A DNA stretch of 64,000 bases from Streptomyces sp. NBC_01198 (GTDB lineage: Bacteria; Actinomycetota; Actinomycetes; Streptomycetales; Streptomycetaceae): positions 1,922,001-1,986,000 of the forward strand of contig NZ_CP108568.1 of the NCBI RefSeq assembly GCF_036010485.1, read 5' to 3'. The notes below the pieces were generated by a model. The model ran no database searches, was not told the DNA's origin, and was given only the letters and a program-made list of their open reading frames with translations. Position numbers and translations under genes: made by a program. This document shows positions 26,505 through 34,619 of this stretch, piece after piece. Position 1 is the stretch's first letter. The number at the start of each line of letters is the position of its first letter.

Positions 26505-27152
26505 TCAGGACTTGCGGGCCAGCAGGTGGATCTCCCGGAACTGCCGCCGGTCGGTGGGCTGCGGCTCGCGGACCGTCCTGGCCACCTCGGCCAGCCCGGT
26601 CTCCGCCAGCAGCGCGGCGAGGTGGTCGGGCCACCACCGGTAGGCGAGCGCGACGGTGTGGTCGAACTCCTGCGTCGGGTGGGACGGGCCCTCGCTCGCC
26701 GAGAAGCCGAGCAGAAGGTGGCCGCCAGGAGCCAGTACGCGGCGGAACTCCGCAAGGATGGCCGGGAGTTCACCGGGCGGTGTGTGGATGACGGACCAGC
26801 GTGCGAGGATCCCGCCCAGCACGCCGTCAGCTATCGCCAACGCCGCCATCGACCCCACGTCGAACCGCAGGCCCGGATAAGCCTCCCGTGCCAGCGTGAT
26901 CATTTCCAGCGAGGCGTCGACCCCGAAGACCGCCAGCCCCGTCTCCGCGAGATACGCGGTGACGTACCCGGGCCCGCACCCCAGATCCGCGACCTGCCCG
27001 TCCCCGCCCGCCCGCACGACCTCGGAGAAGACGCCCAGGACGGCGCGATCCAGCGGACTGTCACGCAGCGACTCGCGGAACAGCTCCGCATAGGTGGCGG
27101 CGGCAGCGTCATAGCCCTCGCGGGCGGCCCGGAGGGCATCGTTCTCGACCAT
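26505..27152 (-). CDS. Class I SAM-dependent methyltransferase
   Basis: A 215-residue Rossmann-fold methyltransferase. Motif I is VADLGCGPGYVTAYLAE near residue 53, followed by VFGVDASLEMI. A Met11-type core continues with HTPPGELPAILAEFRRVLAPGG. ATG 27152 gives the helical start ENDALRAAREGYD common in this group. The small-molecule substrate is unknown, and neighbours give no clear hint. Confidence 0.85.
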   Translation of the reverse strand: MVENDALRAAREGYDAAAATYAELFRESLRDSPLDRAVLGVFSEVVRAGGDGQVADLGCGPGYVTAYLAETGLAVFGVDASLEMITLAREAYPGLRFDVGSMAALAIADGVLGGILARWSVIHTPPGELPAILAEFRRVLAPGGHLLLGFSASEGPSHPTQEFDHTVALAYRWWPDHLAALLAETGLAEVARTVREPQPTDRRQFREIHLLARKS

Positions 27153-27337
27153 GGCCGCGACCCTAGCGGCCGTCGACAGGCGGGGTCGGCGATGGGCCCC
27201 ACGAGGGGCTTTCCCCGTCCTTCGCACGCCTGCCGCCCTGGGCCGCGTACTGTCGCTGTCAGGAGCTGCCCCGTATCGATGTCCGGTACGCCTTTGCGGG
27301 CAGCCCTCTCAGCCACCTCTTGTGAAGGCGATCGCCG

Positions 27338-27502
27338 ATGGGACTTTTCTCCGATCCCGCCCCTGCCGTGCCCGTTCGACCGGGCGCGGCCCCAGATCCT
27401 GCCCGCGATCCGTTCGCGACGGGACAGCCGGACCAGCATCAGGACCCTGACGCTGCCGAGCCCGCCGCGACCGCGCCCCGGGACCGCCCCGCGGCGCGGT
27501 GA
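27338..27502 (+). CDS. Possible small Pro/Asp/Ala-rich protein
   Basis: An ATG at 27338 opens a 54-codon frame starting MGLFSDPAPAVPVRPG and ending RPAAR before TGA. GAAGG lies just upstream, but spacing is long. The composition is disordered and no family is recognised. High-GC frames of this length arise often by chance. The surrounding 27153-27596 interval holds no other recognisable feature. Confidence 0.25.
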   Translation: MGLFSDPAPAVPVRPGAAPDPARDPFATGQPDQHQDPDAAEPAATAPRDRPAAR

Positions 27503-27596
27503 CCGCGCGCCCGTCAGGCCGGTGCGACGGCGCCCCCGGGGGAACGCCGCGCCGGCCGGCGGTGCTGCGGCCGGGCTCCCGCCGGCGAGCGGGTCG

Positions 27597-28916
27597 CTAT
27601 ATCGCCGGGGTGAGGATCGCGACGCACTCCATGTGGTGGGTCATCGGGAAGAGGTCGAAGGCCCGCAGGCTGACCGGGCGGTAGCCCTCCTCGGCGAAGT
27701 AGCCGAGGTCGCGGGCGAGGGCCGCGGGGTCGCAGGCGACGTAGGCGATGCGGCGGGCGCCGAGGGAGGCCAGGTGGCGGACGCTGGGGCGGCGGGCGCC
27801 GGTGCGGGGCGGGTCGAGGACGATCAGGTCGACCTCGGTGATGCCGGTGCGGGGCAGCACGTGGTCGACCTTGCCGTGCTCGATACGGACCCGGTCGAGG
27901 TCCTGGAGGTTGTGCCGGGCGTCCTGCGCGGCGCGCTTGCCGGACTCGATGCCGAGGACGGCGCCGCGTTCGCCGACGCGTTCCGCCAGGGCGCCGGCGA
28001 AGAGGCCGACACCGCAGTAGAGGTCGAGTGCCATGTCGCCCTTGCGCGGCATCAGGCCCTGCATGACGGCTTCGACCAGCAGGTCGGCGGCCTTCGGGTG
28101 GACCTGCCAGAAGCCGCCGTCGCCGACCCGCCAGGTGCGGCCGGCGGCGCGCTCGCGGACGAAGTCGCGGCCGTGGACCCGGTGGACGGCGTGGTCGCGC
28201 TCGCCGATCCGCAGGACGGAGACGGGGCGGTCGAGTTCCACGATGGGCAGCCGGCCGCCAGGCTGCGGGGTGAGGATGACCTGCCGGTCGCTCGACCCGG
28301 TGGCGGCGATCGCCTCGACCGCGGCGATCTGCGGCCAGCGGCGGGCCTCGACGCCCAGCTCGGAGACCTCGGGGGCGGCGATCAGGCAGTGGCCCACGAC
28401 CTCGACGTCGTGCGAGCGGTGCCTGCGCAGCCCCGCGCGCCCCTCGTCGTCCACCGCGTACTGCAGCCGGGTGCGCCAGGCGGGCACCTCGCCCTTGGCG
28501 ACCTTGTCGCCCGGGGCGGGCTCCACGGTGCCGTCCCAGCCGGCCTCCTCCGGGGTGAGCCCGGCGAGCCTGGCCAGCTGCTCGGTGATCACCGCGGCCT
28601 TGAGGCGGCGCTGGGCGCCGGGGGCGGCGTGCTGCCAGTCGCAGCCGCCGCAGCGGCCGGGTCCGGAGTAGGGGCAGGGCGCCTCGACGCGGTCCTTGGA
28701 CGCGATGAGCACGCGGACGGCGTCCGCCCGCAGGAAGGCCGCGCCGACCTCGCCGTGGGTGACCCGGGCGACGACCCGCTCGCCCGGCAGGGTGTGCCGG
28801 ACGAACAGGACCTGGCCCTCGGCGGTCCGCGCCAGGCAGTGGCCGCCGTGCGCCACCGGGCCGATCTCTACCTCGTACTCCTGGCCGACCAGTGACGGGG
28901 CGGGCTCGGTCTGCAT
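27597..28916 (-). CDS. TRAM-domain RNA (uracil-5-)-methyltransferase, TrmA/RlmCD type
   Basis: Methylates a uridine at C5 in tRNA or 23S rRNA using SAM. The 439-residue protein starts with a TRAM-like beta-barrel (VGQEYEVEIGPVAHGG). An iron-sulfur cysteine set follows (CPYSGPGRCGGCDWQH). The methyltransferase core has LDLYCGVGLFAGALAE and the late motif DPPRTGARRP. The catalytic Cys is in YVACDPAALARDL near the C-terminus. ATG 28916 is used. Whether the target is rRNA or tRNA cannot be read from this sequence. Confidence 0.9.
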   Translation of the reverse strand: MQTEPAPSLVGQEYEVEIGPVAHGGHCLARTAEGQVLFVRHTLPGERVVARVTHGEVGAAFLRADAVRVLIASKDRVEAPCPYSGPGRCGGCDWQHAAPGAQRRLKAAVITEQLARLAGLTPEEAGWDGTVEPAPGDKVAKGEVPAWRTRLQYAVDDEGRAGLRRHRSHDVEVVGHCLIAAPEVSELGVEARRWPQIAAVEAIAATGSSDRQVILTPQPGGRLPIVELDRPVSVLRIGERDHAVHRVHGRDFVRERAAGRTWRVGDGGFWQVHPKAADLLVEAVMQGLMPRKGDMALDLYCGVGLFAGALAERVGERGAVLGIESGKRAAQDARHNLQDLDRVRIEHGKVDHVLPRTGITEVDLIVLDPPRTGARRPSVRHLASLGARRIAYVACDPAALARDLGYFAEEGYRPVSLRAFDLFPMTHHMECVAILTPAI

Positions 28917-28994
28917 GACGGTGGTGCTCCTGGGCTCTTCCGGGGGTGCGCGACAGCCCACTCTACGGGTCCGCAGCCGGGCCCGGTCACGCCG

Positions 28995-31094
28995 TCAGTG
29001 CTCGGGCTCGCGCTCCGGCTCGGGCACCTGGACCGGTGCCGGGGCCGGGGCCGGTTCCGGCTCGCGCTCGCGCTGGCGCGGCCCGACCGGGCCGCGGCGG
29101 ATGGAGCCGGGTGCGGACCAGTCGGCGCGGCGGCGGGCGCGGACCCTGGCGACCTCGGAGGACTCCAGCTGGTAGGGCACGGAGGTGACCATCACCCCGG
29201 GGGTGAACAGCAGCCGGCCCTTGAGCCGCAGGGCGCTCTGGTTGTGCAGCAGGTGCTCGTACCAGTGCCCGACGACGTATTCGGGGATGTAGACGCTGAC
29301 CACGTCCCGCGGGCTGTTGCGGCGCAGCCCCTTGACGTAGTCGATGATCGGCCGGGTGATCTCGCGGTAGGGCGAGTCCAGGACCTTCAGCGGTACGTCG
29401 ATGCCGCGCCGCTGCCAGTCGGCCTGCAGGGCCTTGGTGTCCTGCGGGTCGACGTTGATGCTGAGGGCTTCGAGGGTGTCGGAGCGCATCAGCTTGGCGT
29501 AGGACAGCGCCCGCAGGGTGGGCTTGTGCACCTTGGAGACCAGCACGATGGAGTGCACCCGGGAGGGGCGTACGTAGTCGTCGCCCGGCTCGTCCTCGGC
29601 GGCGATCTCGTCGGAGACCCGGGTGTAGTGGCGGCGGATCGCGGTCATGGTGGCGTAGAAGACGACCATGCCGAGCACCGCGACCCAGGCGCCGTGGGTG
29701 AACTTGGTGAGCAGCACGATGACCAGCACCAGGCCGGTGAGGAAGGCGCCGAAGGTGTTGATGGCCCGGGAGCGCAGCATGTGGCGGCGCTTGGCCTGGT
29801 CGGTCTCGGTGCGCAAGTGCCGGTTCCAGTGCCTGACCATGCCGGTCTGGCTGAGGGTGAAGGAGACGAAGACGCCCACGATGTACAGCTGGATCAGCCG
29901 CGTGGAGTCGGCGCCGTAGATGTAGACCAGGACGCAGGCGAAGCCGGCCAGCACCACGATGCCGTTGGAGAAGGCCAGCCGGTCGCCGCGGGTGTGCAGC
30001 TGGCGCGGCAGGTAGCGGTCCTGGGCGAGGATCGAGCCGAGCACCGGGAAGCCGTTGTAGGCGGTGTTGGCGGCCAGGAAGAGCACCAGGGCGGTGACGG
30101 CGGCCAGGAAGACGAACGGGATCGAGTTGTGGCCGAAGACCGCCTCGGCGACCTGGGCGATCACCGGGTCCTGGGTGAAGCCGGAGCCGACCGGTGAGCC
30201 GTGGTTGAGCAGGTCGCGGGCCGGGTTCTCGGCCATCCGCACGTGGGTGTTGATCGCCAGCGCGATGATGCCGCAGAACATGGTGACGGCGAGCAGGCCC
30301 ATCGCGGCCAGCGTGGTGGCGGCGTTCTTGGACTTGGGCTTCTTGAACGCCGGTACGCCGTTGCTGATCGCCTCGACGCCGGTGAGGGCCGCGCATCCTG
30401 AGGAGAAGGCCCGCAACAGGAGGAAGAGCAGCGCGAAGCCGCCGATGCCCGAGGTCTCGGCATGCACGGTATAGCCCGAGGTAGGCGCGTTCATGTCATG
30501 CCCGGTGGCGATCTTGAAGATACCCCAGGCGATCATGCAGAAGACGCCGAAGACGAAGGCGTAGGTCGGGATCGCGAAGATCGTGCCGGACTCGCGCACC
30601 CCGCGCAGGTTCATCAGCATCAGGATCACGATCATGCCCACCGCGCCGAGCACCTTGTGCGTGACGAAGAACGGCACCGCCGAGCCCAGGTTCTCGATGC
30701 CGGAGGCGACCGACACCGCCACCGTGAGCACGTAGTCCACCAGCAGCGCGCTGGCGACGGTGAGCCCCGCCTTCGGCCCCAGGTTGGTGGTGGCGACCTC
30801 GTAGTCGCCGCCGCCCGACGGGTAGGCGTGCACGTTCTGCCGGTAGGAGGCGACAACGGTGAACATCAGCACCACGACGGCCACGGCGATCCATGGGCTG
30901 AAGTGGTAGGCCGACACTCCCGCGATGGACAGGACGAGGAGCACCTCGCCCGGCGCGTACGCCACGGACGACAGCGGGTCGGACGCGAAGACGGGGAGCG
31001 CGAGCCGCTTGGGGAGCAGCGTCTCGCCCAGCCTGTCGCTGCGCAGCGCCCGGCCGATGAGGATCCGTTTCGGCAGGTCGGTCAGTTTGGACAC
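28995..31094 (-). CDS. APC-superfamily permease, KimA-like potassium transporter
   Basis: A 699-residue membrane protein with about twelve hydrophobic segments in the first ~470 residues and a long cytosolic C-terminal domain. The start region RALRSDRLGETLLPKRLALP and PVFASDPLSSVAYAPGE are typical of the KimA/YdaO-like group. The cytosolic part includes VHSIVLVSKVHKPTLRALSY. The last ~40 residues are a Pro/Glu/Arg-rich tail. KimA proteins import potassium and respond to c-di-AMP. The divergent genes encode TrkA-type regulatory subunits, which supports a role in potassium transport. The start is GTG 31094. Confidence 0.82.
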   Translation of the reverse strand: MSKLTDLPKRILIGRALRSDRLGETLLPKRLALPVFASDPLSSVAYAPGEVLLVLSIAGVSAYHFSPWIAVAVVVLMFTVVASYRQNVHAYPSGGGDYEVATTNLGPKAGLTVASALLVDYVLTVAVSVASGIENLGSAVPFFVTHKVLGAVGMIVILMLMNLRGVRESGTIFAIPTYAFVFGVFCMIAWGIFKIATGHDMNAPTSGYTVHAETSGIGGFALLFLLLRAFSSGCAALTGVEAISNGVPAFKKPKSKNAATTLAAMGLLAVTMFCGIIALAINTHVRMAENPARDLLNHGSPVGSGFTQDPVIAQVAEAVFGHNSIPFVFLAAVTALVLFLAANTAYNGFPVLGSILAQDRYLPRQLHTRGDRLAFSNGIVVLAGFACVLVYIYGADSTRLIQLYIVGVFVSFTLSQTGMVRHWNRHLRTETDQAKRRHMLRSRAINTFGAFLTGLVLVIVLLTKFTHGAWVAVLGMVVFYATMTAIRRHYTRVSDEIAAEDEPGDDYVRPSRVHSIVLVSKVHKPTLRALSYAKLMRSDTLEALSINVDPQDTKALQADWQRRGIDVPLKVLDSPYREITRPIIDYVKGLRRNSPRDVVSVYIPEYVVGHWYEHLLHNQSALRLKGRLLFTPGVMVTSVPYQLESSEVARVRARRRADWSAPGSIRRGPVGPRQREREPEPAPAPAPVQVPEPEREPEH

Positions 31095-31294
31095 CTCGCG
31101 ATGTTAAGGGATCGGCCATTCGTGCGGGTGCCCCAGTCCCGGATGAGTATGACGAACTTGTGAGGCCGCCACTCCGCAACCTTCTGCGCCGCCACGCGCG
31201 TGTGTAGCTTTGGCCGCGGTCTGAGACGCTTGGAACGACCTTACGACTCAGCACACAGTCTCAGTCGAATTCGTTGACAGCCGGAAGGACGGTC

Positions 31295-31963
31295 GTGCAC
31301 GTCGTGATTATGGGATGCGGGCGGGTGGGCTCCACTCTCGCGCACTCCCTCGAACAGCAAGGTCATACGGTCGCGGTGATCGATCAGGACCCGAAGGCGT
31401 TCCGCCGGCTGGGCTCCGGGTTCGGTGGGCGCCGGGTGACCGGAGTCGGGTTCGACCAGGACACGCTGCGTGAGGCCGGCATCGAGGAGGCGGGCGCTTT
31501 CGCGGCCGTCAGCAGCGGCGACAACTCCAACATCATCGCGGCCCGGGTGGCCCGGGAGATGTTCGGCATCGAGAACGTGGCGGCGAGGATCTACGACCCG
31601 CGCCGGGCCGAGGTCTACCAGCGGCTCGGCATCCCCACCGTGGCGACCGTGCGGTGGACCGCCGACCAGATGCTGCGCAGGCTGCTGCCGTCCGGCGCGG
31701 AGCCGCTGTGGCGCGACCCCAGCGGCGGGGTGCAGCTCGCCGAGGTGCACACCTCGCCCAGCTGGATCGGCCACAAGATCAGCACCTTGCAGGAGGAGAC
31801 CGGCACCAGGGTGGCGTTCGTCACCCGGCTCGGCGAGGCGATGCTGCCCACTTCACAGACGGTGCTGCAGGAAGGCGACCTGGTGCATGTGATGCTGCGC
31901 TCCGACGAGGTCGCCGCGGTCGAGGCGGCCTTCGCCAAGGGACCCGAGGAGGCCCACTCATGA
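31295..31963 (+). CDS. ceoB: TrkA-family potassium uptake regulator (CeoB type)
   Basis: A 222-residue cytoplasmic regulatory subunit with a nucleotide-binding RCK_N domain and a C-terminal TrkA_C domain. The NAD-binding motif is VVIMGCGRVGSTLA, with acidic VAVIDQD ending strand 2. GTG 31295 is chosen because GGAAGGA lies seven bases upstream. It overlaps the second TrkA gene by ATGA. Such pairs gate potassium transporters. The divergent KimA-like permease is the only transporter nearby. Confidence 0.9.
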   Translation: MHVVIMGCGRVGSTLAHSLEQQGHTVAVIDQDPKAFRRLGSGFGGRRVTGVGFDQDTLREAGIEEAGAFAAVSSGDNSNIIAARVAREMFGIENVAARIYDPRRAEVYQRLGIPTVATVRWTADQMLRRLLPSGAEPLWRDPSGGVQLAEVHTSPSWIGHKISTLQEETGTRVAFVTRLGEAMLPTSQTVLQEGDLVHVMLRSDEVAAVEAAFAKGPEEAHS

Positions 31964-32646
31964 GGGTGGCCATCGCCGGGGCCGGCGCGGTCGGCCGGTC
32001 CATCGCGGCCGAGCTGCTGGAGAACGGGCACGAGGTGCTGCTCGTCGACAAGAACCCCACCTCCATCTCGGTGGAGCGGGTGCCGCAGGCCGAGTGGCTG
32101 CTGGCCGACGCGTGCGAGATCACCTCGCTCGACGAGGCCGCCCTGCAGCGCTGCAACGTGGTGATCGCCGCGACCGGTGACGACAAGGTCAACCTGGTGG
32201 TGTCGCTGCTCGCCAAGACGGAGTACGGCGTCCCCCGGGTCGTCGCCCGGGTGAACAACCCGAAGAACGAGTGGCTGTTCAACGAGTCCTGGGGCGTGGA
32301 CGTCGCGGTGTCGACGCCGCGGCTGATGTCGGCCCTGGTCGAGGAGGCGGTGAGCGTCGGCGACCTGGTCCGGCTGCTGCGCTTCAGCCAGGGTGACGCG
32401 AACCTCGTCGAGCTGACGCTGCCCGAGGAGGCCGCACTGGTCGGCACCCGGGTCGGTGACGTGGAGTGGCCGCAGGACACCTCGCTGGTCACCATCATCC
32501 GCGGCAACCGGGTGCTCACCCCGTCGAAGGACGACGCGCTGGAGGCCGGCGACGAGCTGCTGTTCGTGGCGGCGCCGCACCGGGAGGAGCAGCTGGAGGA
32601 CCTGCTGTCCCTCCAGGACGGCAACGGAAACGGCGGCGGCGGCTGA
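31960..32646 (+). CDS. ceoC: TrkA-family potassium uptake regulator (CeoC type)
   Basis: A 228-residue RCK protein. The N-terminal motif is VAIAGAGAVGRSIAAEL with VLLVDKN at the end of strand 2. TrkA_C follows (LVELTLPEEAALVGTRV). It ends with an Asn/Gly-rich tail. Its start overlaps the ceoB stop (ATGA), so the two subunits are probably made in equal amounts. Together they would form a hetero-octameric gating ring, by analogy with mycobacterial CeoB/CeoC. Confidence 0.9.
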   Translation: MRVAIAGAGAVGRSIAAELLENGHEVLLVDKNPTSISVERVPQAEWLLADACEITSLDEAALQRCNVVIAATGDDKVNLVVSLLAKTEYGVPRVVARVNNPKNEWLFNESWGVDVAVSTPRLMSALVEEAVSVGDLVRLLRFSQGDANLVELTLPEEAALVGTRVGDVEWPQDTSLVTIIRGNRVLTPSKDDALEAGDELLFVAAPHREEQLEDLLSLQDGNGNGGGG

Positions 32647-32676
32647 CCGGCGCGAACACGCCGGGCAGGTCGTCCG

Positions 32677-33450
32677 TTACTTGTACGCCTGCTCGGCGGC
32701 CGCCTTGGCGGCCTTGTCCCGTTCCTTCTCGGCCTTCCGCTCCTGCTCGGCCGCTTCCATCTCCGCGATCACGTCGATCGGGGCCGGCGCCTTCACCAGG
32801 AAGATCCAGGTGAGGTAGACCGACAGCAGGAAGGGCGGGATGCCCAGTGCGACCTTGACCCAGCCCAGCTGGGTGGCGTTGCCCCACCAGTAGAGCGGGA
32901 AGAGGATCGCCGACTTGGCCAGCAGGATCAGGCCCCAGGCCCAGCTGGCCTTGGTGTAGGCGCGCAGCCGACCCGGGTTGCGGGTGCGCCAGGAAAGGTT
33001 CTCCTTGAACACCGGCCCGAGGATCAGCCCGAGCAGCGGGAAGCCGGCCAGCGAGGAGACCACGTAGGCCACGCCCAGGCCCAGGGTGTAGAGCATGCCG
33101 GGCAGGTAGAAGTTCTTGGCATTGCCCGACATCATCGCGAACAGCGCGCCGAAGGCGATGCCGAAGACGCCGCTGAAGGCGTGCTTGAGGGTGTCCTTGC
33201 GGGCCAGCCGGGCCACGCCAAGCACCACGGACAGCGCCAGCGCGGCCAGCGCGGAGGACTTGATGTCGTGGTTGATCGTGTAGATCACCACGAAGACCAG
33301 GCCGGGCACGGTGGTCTCCACCATGCCGAGGACGCCGCCGAAGGCGTCCAGCAGCGCGGCCTCGGTGGCCGCTCTGACCTCCGCCTCCTCCTCGGCGCGC
33401 CCCTGCGCGCCGTCCGTCTTGTCGTGGTCCGAGTTGTCGATCGACGCCAC
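32677..33450 (-). CDS. DUF3159 integral membrane protein
   Basis: A 257-residue membrane protein of an actinobacterial family of unknown function. After a charged N-terminus come about six hydrophobic segments, with conserved phrases TVPGLVFVVIYTINHD, FKENLSWRTRNPGRL and KASWAWGLILLAKSAI. The C-terminus is a charged Lys/Glu/Ala-rich helix. GTG 33450 starts only 3 bases after the OB-fold gene ends, so they form one operon. The repeated association of the two families suggests joint function. Confidence 0.85.
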   Translation of the reverse strand: MASIDNSDHDKTDGAQGRAEEEAEVRAATEAALLDAFGGVLGMVETTVPGLVFVVIYTINHDIKSSALAALALSVVLGVARLARKDTLKHAFSGVFGIAFGALFAMMSGNAKNFYLPGMLYTLGLGVAYVVSSLAGFPLLGLILGPVFKENLSWRTRNPGRLRAYTKASWAWGLILLAKSAILFPLYWWGNATQLGWVKVALGIPPFLLSVYLTWIFLVKAPAPIDVIAEMEAAEQERKAEKERDKAAKAAAEQAYK

Positions 33451-33453
33451 CAG

Positions 33454-33852
33454 CTACTCCTGTCCGACCGGACGCAGTTCGTACTTGGGGTTGAAGAGCA
33501 CCGGACGGCCACGGTTCATGGAGATCCGGCCGGAGGCGATGATCCGGCGGCCGGGTTCTATACCGGTGATGCTGCGGCGGCCGAGCCAGACCACGTCCAG
33601 CGCGGCCGACCCGTCGAAGAGCTCCGCCTCCAGTGCGGGCACGCCCGCCCGGGGACGCAGCGTGACCGTACGCAGCGTACCGGTGACCGACACGATCTGC
33701 CGGTCGGAGCAGTCCTTGATCCGCGTGCAGCCGACGGCCCTGGTCTCCTGCTGCAGCTCCTCGGAGTGCAGCTCCTCCTGCGAGGAGGACAGGCGGTCGA
33801 GCATGCGGCGGAAGCGGCCCGCGGGCCGCTCTGAACGGATGGCACCACTCAT
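33454..33852 (-). CDS. OB-fold nucleic-acid-binding domain protein
   Basis: A 132-residue cytoplasmic protein. An N-terminal helical part (FRRMLDRLSSSQEELHSEEL) precedes an OB-fold: VSVTGTLRTVTLRPRAG, ALEAELFDGSAALDVVWLGR and GRRIIASGRISMNRGRPVL. These match the RecG/tRNA-anti-like OB domain common in actinobacteria. It is the upstream partner of the DUF3159 gene, three bases away. A nucleic-acid ligand is expected but not shown. Confidence 0.85.
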   Translation of the reverse strand: MSGAIRSERPAGRFRRMLDRLSSSQEELHSEELQQETRAVGCTRIKDCSDRQIVSVTGTLRTVTLRPRAGVPALEAELFDGSAALDVVWLGRRSITGIEPGRRIIASGRISMNRGRPVLFNPKYELRPVGQE

Positions 33853-33876
33853 GGCATCCAGCGTACCGGCCGGACC

Positions 33877-34560
33877 TCACGCCTCGAAGCGGTAGCCCAT
33901 GCCGGGTTCGGTGATGAAGTGCCGGGGGCGGGCCGGGTCGGCCTCCAGCTTCCGCCGCAGCTGCGCCATGTACACCCGCAGGTAGTTGCTCTCCGTGCCG
34001 TAGGCGGGGCCCCAGACCTCCTGCAGCAGCTGCTTCTGCGAGATGAGCCGGCCGGGGTTGCGCACCAGCACCTCGAGCAGGTGCCACTCGGTGGGCGTGA
34101 GGCGTACGTCCGTGCCGCCGCGGTGGACCTTGCGGGCCGCCAGGTCCACGGTGAAGGTCTCGGTCTCCACCGCGGAGGGGTCGTCCTCGGGTCCGGTCGG
34201 CGTGGCGCGGCGGACCGCGGCCCGCAGCCGGGCCAGCAGCTCGTCCATGCCGAACGGCTTGGTCACGTAGTCGTCGGCGCCCGCGTCCAGCGCCTCGACC
34301 TTCTCGTCGGAGGCGTGCCGGGCGGACAGCACGATGATCGGCACCCGGGTCCAGCCGCGCAGCCCGCGGATCACCTCGACGCCGTCCATGTCGGGCAGGC
34401 CGAGGTCGAGCACCACCACGTCGGGGTGACGGGCCGCGGCCACCCGCAGCGCGGCGGCGCCGTCGTGCGCGGCGTCCACCTCGTAGGCCCGAGCCCGCAG
34501 GTTGATCACCAGTGCCTTGACGATCTGCGGCTCGTCGTCCACCACCAGCACCCGGTACAT
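33877..34560 (-). CDS. kdpE: KdpE-type response regulator
   Basis: A 227-residue OmpR-family regulator. The receiver domain has the acidic pair DDE at residues 8-10, phospho-acceptor Asp in VVVLDLGLPDMDG and Lys in YVTKPFG. The winged helix ends with GYRFEA. ATG 34560 has GAAGGGG upstream. It lies 59 bases after kdpD and would control the Kdp high-affinity potassium pump. No kdpFABC genes are in this window, so its targets lie elsewhere. Confidence 0.93.
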   Translation of the reverse strand: MYRVLVVDDEPQIVKALVINLRARAYEVDAAHDGAAALRVAAARHPDVVVLDLGLPDMDGVEVIRGLRGWTRVPIIVLSARHASDEKVEALDAGADDYVTKPFGMDELLARLRAAVRRATPTGPEDDPSAVETETFTVDLAARKVHRGGTDVRLTPTEWHLLEVLVRNPGRLISQKQLLQEVWGPAYGTESNYLRVYMAQLRRKLEADPARPRHFITEPGMGYRFEA

Positions 34561-34619
34561 CCGTCGCCCCTTCGCGTCCCCGTGCTCGCCGCCGCCCCCC
34601 TCGGGCCCCGCCGGCCGGG

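Noticed and set aside
31095..31294. Possible c-di-AMP (ydaO-type) riboswitch upstream of the potassium genes
   Set aside because: I could not find the conserved motifs or a convincing fold; the genes alone do not justify the call.
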